This document shows, piece after piece, positions 26,091 through 39,434 of a stretch of DNA of 64,000 nucleotides. The DNA is from Ashinkailepas kermadecensis. Taxonomy: Eukaryota > Arthropoda > Thecostraca > Neolepadidae. The notes beneath the pieces were generated by a model. The model did no database searches. It saw only the letters and a program-made list of their open reading frames with translations, and was not told the DNA's origin. Within the stretch, counting starts at the first letter, position 1, and the number at the start of each line of letters is the position of its first letter. The DNA is taken from the NCBI GenBank assembly GCA_034440615.1, contig JAOTOM010005111.1:124001-188000 (forward strand). Reading direction: 5' to 3'. A program made the position numbers and the translations under genes.

Positions 26091-26180
26091 GCGTACTCAG
26101 TCCGGGCTCGCACGACTCGTACGTGGACGAGGCGGCCGACTCGCCGTCCGAGCACTACTCGGACAGCGACAGCGACGCCG
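26091..26180 (+). CDS. REPTOR: REPTOR/CREBRF-like factor, coding exon 2
   Basis: Residues 269-297, joined to its neighbours by split Gly codons on both sides. The acceptor is caccgccag and the donor GTGAGC. It encodes VLSPGSHDSYVDEAADSP followed by a Ser/Asp repeat ending in SDSDSDA, comparable to the acidic serine strip before the conserved core of CREBRF. SP sites are possible kinase targets, by inference only. A degenerate tandem repeat starts right after the donor. Confidence 0.85.
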
Positions 26181-26345
26181 GTGAGCCGGGGCGTGCCCCT
26201 CCGAGAACCACGGGCTGGGTCAGGGCTTCCGAGAGCCGAAGGCTGGCTCTGGGCCCCGTCGGAGGACAGGGCTGAGTATTGGCCCCATCTGAGGATCAGG
26301 AGCTAAGTGTGGACCTTGTCTGAGGACCGACGGATGGGTCTGAAC
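26181..26345 (+). repeat. Degenerate ~31-bp repeats starting at splice donor
   Basis: About five loosely matching units (ccgagag...gggctgg, cggaggacagggctgag, ctgaggatcaggagctaa, ctgaggaccgacggatgg) begin directly after the exon 2 donor at 26181. Confidence 0.5.
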
Positions 26346-26879
26346 GCCGAACTTTTCAGATTCAGGGGCGTTCCGGGGATGTGTCCCCAAAGAGAAGCGG
26401 TATAGTAGATTCAGTGCTGTTCCCAGAATTTCAGAACAGCTGCTGTCACAAAGGATGAAGCGTCAATTTAGGGTTGTCTTCATGCATTCGTCTCGAGTGG
26501 TAAGTGGCAGTGTGGATTCCGGGCTCTTCCCAGGATTGCGTGCGACAGGTAATAGGATGAGGATTCACCGGTGCCAGGGATTTTCACGAGGAGTATTGGT
26601 CGTGCCAAATATGCACAATATTACTTTGGGCACCATCATACGATCAACTAGGTTGTGCAATATTAAGCTTGATACCACAATCGAGAAACGCTCAGGTTCG
26701 TGATGCAGTGTGTCGTGACCATGTGTCCATATGCTGAGACTCGTTGACCAGCCAACGAGGCGGAAGGGCGACTTATGTGTTCCCGGGTCACGAACCAAAA
26801 TAGGCAATATATGATATTGCTGTCACACAGCGCGGCAGTACAACGGCCTGCCTCCCCACGTTCTCCAGCTTAGGGCCTG

Positions 26880-27975
26880 CTGGCACGTGGCAGAATTCCG
26901 GCAGAATCTTGGCGTCGGCAGACCCGACGTTCGCGACGTCGGCGGCAGAAAATAGCAGGCGGCGTCAGAAAGTAAAAGACGGCGGTAGGTTGCGGCAGAC
27001 TGACATCACGTTTCATTTTGCCAATGTCATACTATCAGGATGACGTCATCCATCCAATGTGCCATGAAGCGTCTCGGTTATTTGTTCACTGCGCCATACA
27101 TGATCCACTGCAGTACCAATTGATTCAAGCTGTACCATTTAGGGTAGTATCTAGATACGTTAATTCCTAGGTATTTGGTACAACCTCACTACAAGGTCTC
27201 TTGTACGTTAACGGTAATTGTTTTTATTGAGGACATGGTAGTGAGGTGACGATAATAGGGAAGCAGAGGAAAAGATCTTCCTGTTACAGGGCTAAAAAGG
27301 AACCGAAGCTGAAGTATCGAAAACTGTTCCTCATCCCTACCAGGATGAAGGACAAGGGCACGAGAAGCGAGCGAGGGGTGGGGGTTAAAGGGGGAAGCAA
27401 CCCCAACTTTGAACAAGTTGAACATTAACCGTATGGGTGTTGCATAGAAAGAATCGATTTCCCAAAGTTCCTCCCCTGAGCAGACTCCATTTGGCAGCAT
27501 GAGCCTCCTTCCAAAAAAGGCACGTGATGTATACGACATGTTGGCATTTATTTAGATCGCAGTGCTGGGTATATTACAAAGGACAACGGAAAGCATAATT
27601 TACTCACCAATATATCCTTCCATGAAACTCACAGTATTACAAAGAAATGCAGTAACCACCCAAAGGCCAAACAGCAACCACAGAAGCCGTCCGACACCCG
27701 CGTCTGACGGCAGAACGCGACAGACAACGAAGTATTTCAGGTTGTCTGCCGCAAACGTCGCCGACGTCGAACAAAGCTAATATATCATAGCGGCTATGGC
27801 CAACGCCTTGCGTGATGTCATCCATTTATGCTGTGACGTCAGAGGCTGCAGACGTCGCTGATGTAGGGTTCTGCTCGATTCTGCTCGGCTCTGCCGGGTG
27901 CTGTCCAGTTCTGCCGACGCCAGGATTCTGCCGGAAGTCTGCCGGGTTTCTGCCGGGTTTCTGCCGCGTAACAAA
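26880..27975. repeat. Inverted related segments, possible fold-back element
   Basis: 26880-27050 (cggcagaatcttggcgtcgg, ending gatgacgtcatcc) resembles the reverse complement of 27800-27975 (cggcagaatcctggcgtcgg, ending gatgacatcac). The copies are about 750 bp apart and rich in tctgccg/cggcaga. This could be the decayed long inverted ends of one element. Confidence 0.4.
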
Positions 27976-28483
27976 TATTCCTTACTGTCCCCCTGTTCGG
28001 TCTCCATCCCAAGCACCACCTGCGCAGGGATCCGGACTGACACCAGGCTTTACTCCGCACACTACTCATCTATCGCTTGTATGCATGTGCTGCGAGCATA
28101 TGATTGCCACTGACCTCTTTTTCTACCAATGAAGTTGAACCGCAATAGCCACAAGTGGATGGTTCTGAAAAATGTCTGATGTTTGATTCATTTTATCACG
28201 GCCAATACATGTGATTAAGTAGTGCCCCTCTTCCTGCCCACATAGATACCCCACCATAGGTACCTTGGATATCTCATAGATACCGTAGGTACCTTAGCTG
28301 GTGCAATCGAAGCGTAGTTTTTCCTGCATGGCCTCTCGATATTGATCACGGGCGTCGTTTCATGAACACCATGGGGAAGATTGGGGAGGAGGCATCGCGC
28401 TCATTGCCGACCATTTGGGCTTAAATGGAATATTGGAAGGTTTTACTTGCGCAGCCGAGGGAAAATTTGCTGAACGGAGTGTA

Positions 28484-28889
<406 letters not shown>

Positions 28890-28890
<1 letters not shown>

Positions 28891-30300
28891 TAAGCCAGAG
28901 CTTCATGCCAAGCTTCGACAGCTGCCCCATATGCGGCTCGGCAAGCCTGGTAGAATTGCCTGTCAGTCTGATTGGGTAAGTTGATGGGGAGTTCGCGCAA
29001 GTCCATTACTGGTATTACGCAGCAGGCTCGGCCATGCGCTCGGGGTTTTCTGGTCAGGAACTCTGCATTTATGTACTGTGTGGTTGATTCGTATTCATAT
29101 TTTGGCAGTTAATGAAAGTAACATTTCTGTCACCCGCCATCCGTACTCAATCTTCCGTTGAATATTACTCTAACTTGCCTGTATGTACTTTTTTATTCCA
29201 GCGGAATACCCGCTCCGGTTTGTTTACCCGACGCCGCATACTTTTCTGCATACCAGACGCCGCCAATGCTGGTGAAGACTACCGAAACTCCAATTCACGA
29301 TGCCGGGTCTCGGGCTATGTGATGGAATTAGGACTTGACACATCATATAGCAGCATATTTATTAAGGTTCTGAAACCGCGGCGATCGGGCCCGGCCGTAC
29401 CGGGCTGAGTCGACCAGATTAATTTTCTTACATATAGACGGGAGTGGAGGCACTCGACCTTCGCTTTCGTACGTAATTATTCAGTCTGAATCTCACACGC
29501 TGAAATACAAGCTCCACTCCAGTCACGTCGTTATAAAATGTCGCCTGCTCTGAGTGATCTTGAGAGTTAGGCTTATCCTATAAACATCCAAGGTTCCTCT
29601 AGATGTAATTCCCGGAAGCGACATGATGAGATCTTATTCTCAGAAGCGGAGGCGTCGCCGATAGGACTGAGTTTTTTTTCCGGGAGGTGTTGACGCACGT
29701 CGTTTTGATTACTCTGCTGCTCATATGTCGCCGGCATATGTTTTTGTTGACCCGGCGTCTGTATCTAATTTCTATTTGTATTTAATTCGATAGCGGACAT
29801 TGCGGACTTTATTTCCATTATCTCTTGTTACTGTGAATCACCGAGGTGTGATTACTTCTGCTGGCATATTTAGTTTACATATGATAATATTACAGCGAGT
29901 TATAACACAACTAATTCGAATAACTCATTTATATGGTTAGTTCTTGCTTGCAGAGGCGCAGCAAAGGGAACCCGCCCCTTAGAAACCCAAAATGCACGAA
30001 ATGAAAGAAGAGATCTTAAGATGTTCAGCATTGAAACTTTTTTTTTCGGCGCACGAAGTACACCAAAACGGTTCTTTCTTTAATGACATCTTTGTTCTCG
30101 TCGGCGCCCCCTTAAGAAAATCCTGGCTGCGCGACTGCCAGCCTGCTATTCTTACACCAGTAGCTATTAAAGTTGAGGTTGAGTCGGAGTAGAAGTTGGC
30201 AGGCCGACATCTCCGAGTACCGTCGACGTCGACACATCGATATCGACACCTCAGGACGGTACAGCCAAAATTAGAACCGCACACAGGTGGGCATAGTCGA
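28890..30300. other. Intronic, no recognisable feature
   Basis: Within REPTOR intron 2. A decayed dispersed repeat may lie at 29950-30140 (gaggcgcagcaaagggaacc to ggctgcgcgactgcc). No supportable exon. Confidence 0.4.
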
Positions 30301-30309
30301 ACCACACCC

Positions 30310-30581
30310 GACGGGTTCCAGTCGCCCCAGAATGTGTGCGACACACCACACACTCACGTACGCCATGGTTGACGGGTTCCAGTCGCCCCAGAATGTGTGC
30401 GACACACCACACACTCACGTACGCCATGGTTGACGGGTTCCAGTCGCCCCAGAATGTGTGCGACACACCACACACTCACGTACGCCATGGTCGACGGGTT
30501 CCAGTCGCCCCAGAATGTGTGCGACACACCACACACTCACGTACGCCATGGTCGACGGGTTCCAGTCGGTCCCAGAACGTG
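30310..30581. repeat. Minisatellite, 61-bp unit, 4.5 copies
   Basis: gacgggttccagtcgcccca starts at 30310, 30371, 30432, 30493 and 30554, exactly 61 bp apart. Copies are nearly identical (gttgac/gtcgac variants). It runs straight into the 33-bp array, sharing the agaacgtg phrase. Confidence 0.97.
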
Positions 30582-30589
30582 AGAACGTG

Positions 30590-32282
30590 TGTGACGCACC
30601 ATGCTGACCCAGTCAGAACGTGTGTGACGCACCATGCTGACCCAGTCAGAACGTGTGTGACACGCCATGCTGACCCAGTCAGAACGTGTGTGACGCACCA
30701 TGCTGACCCAGACAGAACGTGTGCGACGCACCATGCTGACCCAGACAGAACGTGTGTGACGCACCATGCTGACCCAGTCAGAACGTGTGTGACACGCCAT
30801 GCTGACCCAGTCAGAACGTGTGTGACGGGTGACGCACCATGCTGACCCAGACAGAACGTGTGCGACACGCCATGCTGACCCAGACAGAACGTGTGTGACG
30901 CACCATGCTGACCAGTCGAGGCCATGCTGACCCAGTCAGAACGTGTGTGACGCACCATGCTGACCCAGTCAGAACGTGTGTGACACGCCATGCTGACCCA
31001 GACAGAACGTGTGTGACACGCCATGCTGACCCAGACAGAACGTGTGTGACACGCCATGCTGACCCAGTCAGAACGTGTGTGACACGCCATGCTGACCCAG
31101 TCAGAACGTGTGTGACGCACCATGCTGACCCAGTCAGAACGTGTGCGACGCACCATGCTGACCCAGTCAGAACGTGTGTGACGCACCATGCTGACCCAGT
31201 CAGAACGTGTGTGACGCACCATGCTGACCCAGTCAGAACGTGTGTGACGCGCCATGCTGACCCAGTCAGAACGTGTGTGACGCACCATGCTGACCCAGAC
31301 AGAACGTGTGTGACACGCCATGCTGACCCAGTCAGAACGTGTGTGACGCACCATGCTGACCCAGACAGAACGTGTGCGACGCACCATGCTGACCCAGTCA
31401 GAACGTGTGCGACGCACCATGCTGACCCAGTCAGAACGTGTGTGACACGCCATGCTGACCCAGTCAGAACGTGTGTGACACGCCATGCTGACCCAGACAG
31501 AACGTGTGCGACGCACCATGCTGACCCAGACAGAACGTGTGTGACACACCATGCTGACCCAGTCAGAACGTGTGTGACACACCATGCTGACCCAGACAGA
31601 ACGTGTGTGACGCACCATGCTGACCCAGTCAGAACGTGTGTGACACGCCATGCTGACCCAGTCAGAACGTGTGCGACGCACCATGCTGACCCAGACAGAA
31701 CGTGTGTGACACGCCATGCTGACCCAGTCAGAACGTGTGTGACACACCATGCTGACCCAGACAGAACGTGTGTGACACGCCATGCTGACCCAGTCAGAAC
31801 GTGTGCGACGCACCATGCTGACCCAGTCAGAACGTGTGTGACGCACCATGCTGACCCAGTCAGAACGTGTGTGACACACCATGCTGACCCAGTCAGAACG
31901 TGTGTGACACACCATGCTGACCCAGACAGAACGTGTGTGACGCACCATGCTGACCCAGTCAGAACGTGTGCGACGCACCATGCTGACCCAGACAGAACGT
32001 GTGTGACACGCCATGCTGACCCAGTCAGAACGTGTGTGACGCACCATGCTGACCCAGTCAGAACGTGTGTGACGCACCATGCTGACCCAGTCAGAACGTG
32101 TGTGACACACCATGCTGACCCAGTCAGAACGTGTGTGACACACCATGCTGACCCAGACAGAACGTGTGTGACGCACCATGCTGACCCAGTCAGAACGTGT
32201 GTGACACACCATGCTGACCCAGTCAGAACGTGTGTGACACACCATGCTGACCCAGACAGAACGTGTGTGACACACCATGCTG
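30590..32282. repeat. Minisatellite, 33-bp unit, ~50 copies
   Basis: The unit is ccatgctgacccagtcagaa plus cgtgtgtgacgca. Variation is confined to a few sites: gtcaga/gacaga, tgtgac/tgcgac, gcacc/cacgcc/cacacc. One shorter copy with tcgagg lies near 30912 and an insertion near 30825. Because 33 is a multiple of three and no frame has a stop, frames of 540-600 codons are open on both strands. They have no start context, splice support or domain. Confidence 0.97.
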
Positions 32283-32479
32283 GCCCAGACAGACGCGCGC
32301 CTGTGTTGGCGGCCGCTGCCGACCTGTTGGAGCTACGCCGGGCGGCGCGCGGGGCGACTCCCCTGCGTGTGGCGGGAGAGGGGGCGCCACTGTCCGACCA
32401 TCCCCGTGTTGGTGGGTCGGGCCGACCTATCCAGAAGAACCGTTGGGCCGACCGTGCCGGGTCTGACGTACCGAAGATG

Positions 32480-32690
32480 GACACAGCTGCCGCAGGGCCG
32501 GGGGTGTCTCGGGTCGCTGGGTGTGTGTAATGCACAGCTGCCGCAGGGCCGGGGTGTCTCGGGTCGCTGGGTGTGTGTAATGCACAGCTGCCGCAGGGCC
32601 GGGGGTGTCTCGGGTCGCTGGGTGTGTGTAATGCACAGCTGCCGCAGGGCCGGGGAGTCTCGGGTCGCGGGGTGTGGGTAATGCGCAGTG
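32480..32690. repeat. Minisatellite, ~51-bp unit, 4 copies
   Basis: Units start gcacagctgccgcagggccg and end ctgggtgtgtgtaat. Confidence 0.95.
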
Positions 32691-32949
32691 TTCAGTTAGA
32701 CATTGACATTAGTGGAAATACCACTTAGTGAAAACTAAGTTAGCCTATTCCCAATTGATATTAAACATGTTGCTTGATTTGCGGTTCTGTAGATACAAAG
32801 TGACGGTTCTGTACCAGTTACTGCACTGACTCCGGTGTAGGTTTAACTTATTCACAATGCCACAAAAACAGAGCGTTTTGTGCCGTGAATTTCGCTGTCC
32901 TGCGGTTTTGTCATATCGAACACGACACAAAAACCACTTCAATTCCGCA

Positions 32950-33065
32950 CGACACGTGCCGCGGGTCTCACAGGACATAGATGAGCCGTCCACACGTGCC
33001 GCGGGTCTCACAGGACATAGATGAGCCGTCCACACGTGCCGCGGGTCTCACAGGACATACCTGAG
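32950..33065. repeat. Minisatellite, 40-bp unit, 3 copies
   Basis: Units of cacgtgccgcgggtctcaca followed by ggacatagatgagccgtc, ending about 175 bp before REPTOR exon 3. Confidence 0.95.
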
Positions 33066-33239
33066 CCGTCCTCACGCTGTGCACCAGTGACGGTCGGCAG
33101 TGGGTTAGGAAGTTGCCGACAACCACCGGCCGGCCGGGCTGGGCAGTGGCTCAGCTGGTGGTGTGAGGCTGTTGACCATCATTACCAAGAGTCGATACAG
33201 AGTCGGCTGTCTCACGCACTGTTCGCCCCTGCCGTCCAG

Positions 33240-33438
33240 GCTCTGCGGTGGGCGAGGACGCGCTCAGTTCGTCCCTGAGCCGCAAGGAGCGCTACTTCTG
33301 GCAGTACAATGTGCAGGCCAAGGGGCCAAAGGGCCAGCGGATCCAGTTGACCCAGGACCTCCACGACCCGCACGAAATCAACCAAGCCATCGACCCAGTC
33401 TTCTCGTCCAATATCAAGATTGAGGGCATCAAGCACAG
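33240..33438 (+). CDS. REPTOR: REPTOR/CREBRF-like factor, coding exon 3
   Basis: Residues 299-363. The acceptor is gccgtccag and the donor GTGAGC. The upstream split codon makes Gly and the downstream one Ser. It carries the conserved SRKERYFWQYNVQAKGPKG block (about 311-329), equivalent to the KRRYFWEY segment of CREBRF, and ends in NIKIEGIKH, which continues into [11 protein letters not shown] in exon 4. Its function is not defined, but it is one of the most conserved parts of the family outside the bZIP. It sits between two repeat-filled introns of 7.1 and 6.0 kb. Confidence 0.93.
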
Positions 33439-33595
33439 GTGAGCGGCTTGGATGCGAAGATGGGGTATTGGAGATGTGCTCTATTGCGTGCTAGTAGAGC
33501 TCGGTGGATTGTGTGGCGGGTAGTGTGATGTGATGTGCCTGGTGGCTCCCTTTCTCCATTTCCCTGTCTCTGCCTGCCTGTGTATCTGTTTCCTA

Positions 33596-34045
<450 letters not shown>

Positions 34046-34438
34046 TTGCTCTTGCTCTTTAGGGCTGCCTCTCCTTATATATGATTGACGGTGTTTAATG
34101 GTTGTTTAAGCATCTGATGATATTCCATGGTGTGGTTAATGAACTATGCCGTCTCAGAACAGCTGCGGGATCCCGTGGTGCAACACTTGGCAGCCTCCCC
34201 CCCTCCCACCCACCGGCACCCCGAACAGCACGAGACGACTACATGCTTCCCTCCTCCATGCCCGGACAGATCAGCACGCTCCGTCCCACCCGTGCGCCTA
34301 CACATGTATCGTAGCTATTGTTACACTATCTTCGCCACCCACTACACCTCTACACCTCGGATGCCTCCTGCCCAACGCACCCCGAAGCGCCACCACCACA
34401 CCCGAGCGTACTTCTTCGTGCACCCCAAACTCAAGACT

Positions 34439-34580
34439 AGTCCGGACACGCCGAGAGACCGGTCCGGACACGCCGAGAGACCGGTCCGGACACGCCGAGA
34501 GACCGGTCCGGACACGCCGAGAGACCGGTCCGGACACGCCGAGAGACCGGTCCGGACACGCCGAGAGACCGGTCCGGACA
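34439..34580. repeat. Minisatellite, 22-bp unit, ~6 copies
   Basis: The unit is ggacacgccgagagaccggt plus cc, nearly perfect. Confidence 0.96.
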
Positions 34581-34613
34581 CAACGGCGGACTGGTTCGGG
34601 CACGACAGCCGTG

Positions 34614-34746
34614 TGCTCAGATATGACTGGGCTACATGATTACTGCGATACGCTCCAAGACCAGCTAACCTGCAACACACGGACATGACTGGGCTACATG
34701 ATTACTGCGATGCGCTCCAAGACCAGCTAACCTGCAACACGCGGAC
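34614..34746. repeat. ~67-bp tandem duplication
   Basis: atgactgggctacatgatta begins two near-identical copies ending gcaacacacggac and gcaacacgcggac. Confidence 0.95.
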
Positions 34747-34861
34747 GTGACTGGGAAGTGCCGCGGTTGACAACACGACTCGACACCGCCGCTGCCGGCA
34801 GCGGGCGGTGTGTGTGTCCACCGACCACTCACCGTATCGGTATGCGCGTGGGACTGATGGT

Positions 34862-37255
34862 CCACCGGCCACCGACCGTTGATCCACTGACAAGCTGACT
34901 GACGGCCCACTGACAGTCGACTGGTGATCCACTGACAAGCTGACTGACGACCCACTGACAGCCGACTGGTGACCCACTGACGGCCAGTTGACGCGACTGA
35001 CCGACTATCCACTGACGACTCACTGACAGCCGACTGGTGATCCACTGACAAGCTGACTGACGGCCCACTGACAGCCGACTGGTGATCCACTGACGGCCAG
35101 TTGACGCGACTGACCGACTATCCACTGACGACTCACTGACAGCCGACTGGTGATCCACTGACAAGCTGACTGACGGCCCACTGACAGTCGACTGGTGATC
35201 CACTGACAAGCTGACTGACGGCCCACTGACAGCCGACTGGTGATCCACTGACAAGCTGACTGACGGCCCACTGACAGTCGACTGGTGATCCACTGACGAC
35301 TCACTGACAGCCGACTGGTGATCCACTGACGACTCACTGACAGCCGACTGGTGATCCACTGACAAGCTGACTGACGGCCCACTGACAGTCGACTGGTGAT
35401 CCACTGACGGCCAGTTGACGCGACTGACCGACTATCCACTGACGACTCACTGACAGCCGACTGGTGATCCACTGACAAGCTGACTGACGGCCCACTGACA
35501 GTCGACTGGTGATCCACTGACGACTCACTGACAGCCGACTGGTGATCCACTGACGACTCACTGACAGCCGACTGGTGATCCACTGACAAGCTGACTGACG
35601 GCCCACTGACAGCCGACTGGTGATCCACTGACAAGCTGACTGACGGCCCACTGACAGTCGACTGGTGATCCACTGACGGCCAGTTGACGCGACTGACCGA
35701 CCATCCACTGACGACTCACTGACAGCCGACTGGTGATCCACTGACAAGCTGACTGACGGCCCACTGACAGCCGACTGGTGATCCACTGACAAGCTGACTG
35801 ACGGCCCACTGACAGCCGACTGGTGATCCACTGACAAGCTGACTGACGACTCACTGACAGCCGACTGGTGATCCACTGACAAGCTGACTGACGGCCCACT
35901 GACAGCCGACTGGTGATCCACTGACAAGCTGACTGACGACTCACTGACAGCCGACTGGTGATCCACTGACAAGCTGACTGACGACTCACTGACAGCCGAC
36001 TGGTGATCCACTGACAAGCTGACTGACGGCCCACTGACAGTCGACTGGTGACCCACTGACGGCCAGTTGACGCGACTGACCGACCATCCACTGACGACTC
36101 ACTGACAGCCGACTGGTGATCCACTGACAAGCTGACTGACGGCCCACTGACAGTCGACTGGTGATCCACTGACAAGCTGACTGACGACCCACAGACAGTC
36201 GACTGGTGATCCACTGACAAGCTGACTGACGACCCACTGACAGTCGACTGGTGATCCACTGACAAGCTGACTGACGGCCCACTGACAGTCGACTGGTGAT
36301 CCACTGACGGCCAGTTGACGCGACTGACCGACTATCCACTGACGACTCACTGACAGCCAACTGGTGATCCACTGACAAGCTGACTGACGACCCACTGACA
36401 GTCGACTGGTGATCCACTGACGGCCAGTTGACGCGACTGACCGACTATCCACTGACGACTCACTGACAGCCGACTGGTGATCCACTGACAAGCTGACTGA
36501 CGGCCCACTGACAGCCGACTGGTGATCCACTGACAACCACTGACAGTCGACTGGTGATCCACTGACGGCCAGTTGACGCGACTGACCGACTATCCACTGA
36601 CGGCCCACTGACAGCCGACTGGTGATCCACTGACGAGCTGACTGACGGCCCACTGACAGTCGACCGTTGACCCACTGACGGCCAGTTGACGCGACTGACC
36701 GACTATCCACTGACGACTCACTGACAGCCGACTGGTGATCCACTGACAAGCTGACTGACGGCCCACTGACAGCCGACTGGTGATCCACTGACAAGCTGAC
36801 TGACGGCCCACTGACAGTCGACTGGTGATCCACTGACAAGCTGACTGACGGCCCACTGACAGTCGACTGGTGATCCACTGACAAGCTGACTGACGGCCCA
36901 CTGACAGTCGACTGGTGATCCACTGACAAGCTGACTGACGGCCCACTGACAGCCGACTGGTGATCCACTGACAAGCTGACTGACGGCCCACTGACAGCCG
37001 ACTGGTGATCCACTGACGAGCTGACTGACGGCCCACTGACAGTCGACCGTTGACCCACTGACGGCCAGTTGACGCGACTGACCGACTATCCACTGACGAC
37101 TCACTGACAGCCGACTGGTGATCCACTGACGACTCACTGACAGCCGACTGGTGATCCACTGACAAGCTGACTGACGGCCCACTGACAGCCGACTGGTGAT
37201 CCACTGACAAGCTGACTGACGGCCCACTGACAGTCGACTGGTGATCCACTGACGA
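34862..37255. repeat. Minisatellite, 45-bp unit with higher-order pattern
   Basis: The main unit is gatccactgacaagctgact, gacggcccactgacagtcga and ctggt (45 bp). Single-site variants are agtcga/agccga and ggccca/gaccca/gactca. At intervals a longer variant containing cggccagttgacgcgactga and ccgactatccactga interrupts the series, giving a higher-order repeat. There are roughly 50 units in all. Open frames such as SVDHQSTVSGPSVSL on the minus strand are artefacts of a unit divisible by three. Confidence 0.97.
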
Positions 37256-37404
37256 CCCTGACTGATAGTCGCCAGTGAATGGCTGATACGTGATAATGCT
37301 AAGCCAGTCGGCCTGGCGTTAAGCCACTTCAGTCACGATAAATGAGTGGATTTATATCGTCGGACGTACTAACACATGTCTGTGGAATCGATGACAGCCA
37401 CGCC

Positions 37405-37510
37405 ACTCACAGGTTCACTCACTCACTCACTTATTCACTATCGTGCATTCGCCCACTCATTGGTTTATTCGCTCACTCACCCACTCACTGAATCACTCAC
37501 TGACTCTCGC
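37405..37510. repeat. CTCA-rich simple repeat
   Basis: Runs of ttcactcactcactcac and cgctcactcacccactcact. Confidence 0.8.
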
Positions 37511-37529
37511 ACTGATTCCCTCCGAAAGT

Positions 37530-37825
37530 TCTCCACCGCTTACCACCAATGTTGACGGTCGGAAAGTCCTCCACCGCTTGCCTCCAACATTGACAGTCGG
37601 AAAGTCCTCCACCGCTTGCCACCAACGTTGAGAGTCGGAAAGTCCTCCACCGCTTGTCACCAACGTTGACAATCAGAAAGTCCTCCACCGCTTGCCGCCA
37701 ACGTTGAGAGTCGGAAAGTCCTCCACCGCTTGTCACCAACGTTGACAATCAGAAAGTCCTCCACCGCTTGCCGCCAACGTTGAGAGTCGGAAAGTCCTCC
37801 ACCGCTTGTCACCAACGTTGACAAC
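37530..37825. repeat. Minisatellite, 38-bp unit, ~7 copies
   Basis: Units gaaagtcctccaccgcttgt + caccaacgttgacaatca alternate with cgccaacgttgagagtcg, so the last copies form a 76-bp dimer. Confidence 0.95.
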
Positions 37826-38049
37826 ACGGTGTTGTGTTTAGACTACGTGCCGTCGCAGGCCAACAGCCCTGGTTCACAGTGTATTGGCTGCGGTGCGGAC
37901 TTAGTGACTGCCGCTCTCAATGTAACGATGGAGTGCTGTGACTTACGACACACGAGACCGGGGCAACTCGGCTGGCGTACAGCCGAGACGCTGTCACTAC
38001 GTCTGTTCACAGTGTGATGTGACGATCGGTTTGTCTCCGACACTATCTC

Positions 38050-38698
38050 ATGACCTGCATCCCACCTCGTCACCTGTATCTCGCCTCGTCACCTGTATCT
38101 CGCCTCGTCATCTGTATCTCGCCTCGTCACCTGTATCTCGCCTCGTCACCTGATCTCTCCTCGTCACCTGTATCTCGCCTCGTCACCTGTATCTCGCCTC
38201 GTCATCTGTATCTCGCCTCGTCACCTGATCTCTCCTCGTCACCTGTATCTCGCCTCGTCATCTGTATCTCACCTCGTCACCTGATCTCTCCTCGTCACCG
38301 GTGTCTCGCCTCGTCACCTGTATCCTCCTCGTCGTCTGCATTCGTCTCGTCACCTGTATCTCGCCTCGTCACCTGTATCCCTCCTCGTCATCTGTATCTC
38401 ACCTCGTCACCTGATCTCTCCTCGTCACCGGTGTCTCGCCTCGTCACCTGTATCCCGCCTCGTCATCTGTATCTCGCCTCGTCACCTGATCTCTCCTCGT
38501 CACCTGTATCTCGCCTCGTCACCCGATCTCTCCTCGTCACCTGTATCTCGTCTCGTCATCTGTATCTCACCTCGTCACCTGATCTCTCCTCGTCACCGGT
38601 GTCTCGCCTCGTCACCTGTATCCCTCCTCGTCGTCTGCATCTCGTCTCCTCACCTGTATCTCGTCTCGTCACCTGTATCTCGCCTCGTCACCTGTGCC
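38050..38698. repeat. Minisatellite, 19-bp unit, >30 copies
   Basis: cctgtatctcgcctcgtca is repeated with variants (cctgatctctcctcgtca, ccggtgtctcgcctcgtca, catctgtatctcacctcg). Blocks of variants recur in the same order, suggesting block duplication. Confidence 0.96.
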
Positions 38699-39434
38699 CG
38701 GGTGTTTGTTCGCACATGTGTCCTCGGACTCGGTGCCCTTACCGTTTCTGTGTTCAAACATGGCTCCCTCCATTTCCCCGCGATATCTCTCTTTGAGCAT
38801 GCCTCCTTCTGCGTCCTCAACATTTTTATGTTGGGATGTGCCTGAAGCATATCCTCGCCGTTCATCTGCTTCCTTCACCTAGCCCATCGTGTGTGCTGTC
38901 GTTACTGTCTGTTTCCGTTTATTTGCTCAAATGTCCCTCTTCTGTTTACTCACTTCGGCTGCTCCTAATACATGTTTATCCCCAACCACGTTTCTAGCAT
39001 CCTAGCTGCCCAGTCGTTTATTTACGTCTTTATCTTGTGTGTCTGACATCGAGCTCTCCACACACGTTTGTCCCACGCCCTTCTTCGTGTTCACCGCTCC
39101 CGACGTGTCTACATCTGCACCTGTTCCGTTCATCTGCGTCTGCCCTGCGTGTCTGCGTATGTCACTATGACCCGCCTGTCTATTCGGTCCTGCCTGCGCC
39201 TCGATCTCTACATTGATTATCAATGCTATGCGAACTGTCTCAAAGTTGGGGGAGGGGGGGGGGTGGCAAGAGCCATTTTGAAGTCGAATCCATGCAACAC
39301 TCGTAGGGTCAGTGTTGAGCTCGTCCACAGTTGGGAGGGAGAGGCGTTGTCCCTTCTGCCCCCCCCCCCTCCCCCCGGGTTCCCACACCCCTGTTGATTG
39401 GTCAGGCGTCTGACCGCGTGTGGTCGTTCGGCAG
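38699..39434. other. Intronic, no recognisable feature
   Basis: The rest of REPTOR intron 3. G and C homopolymers lie at 39247-39263 and 39359-39380, just before exon 4. Confidence 0.5.

Noticed and set aside
30590..32282. CRISPR-like regular repeats
   Set aside because: Copies are directly tandem with no unique spacers, and the DNA is from an animal.
30476..32535. Frames of 540-600 codons across the 33-bp array on both strands
   Set aside because: They arise because the unit length is a multiple of three and contains no stop. They occur on both strands and in several frames, lack domains, and lie inside a REPTOR intron.
34829..37249. Long minus-strand frames with repeated SVDHQS/VSGPSVSL motifs
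   Set aside because: The repeat unit is 45 bp, so any stop-free frame stays open. There is no start context, splice support or homology; the tract is intronic.
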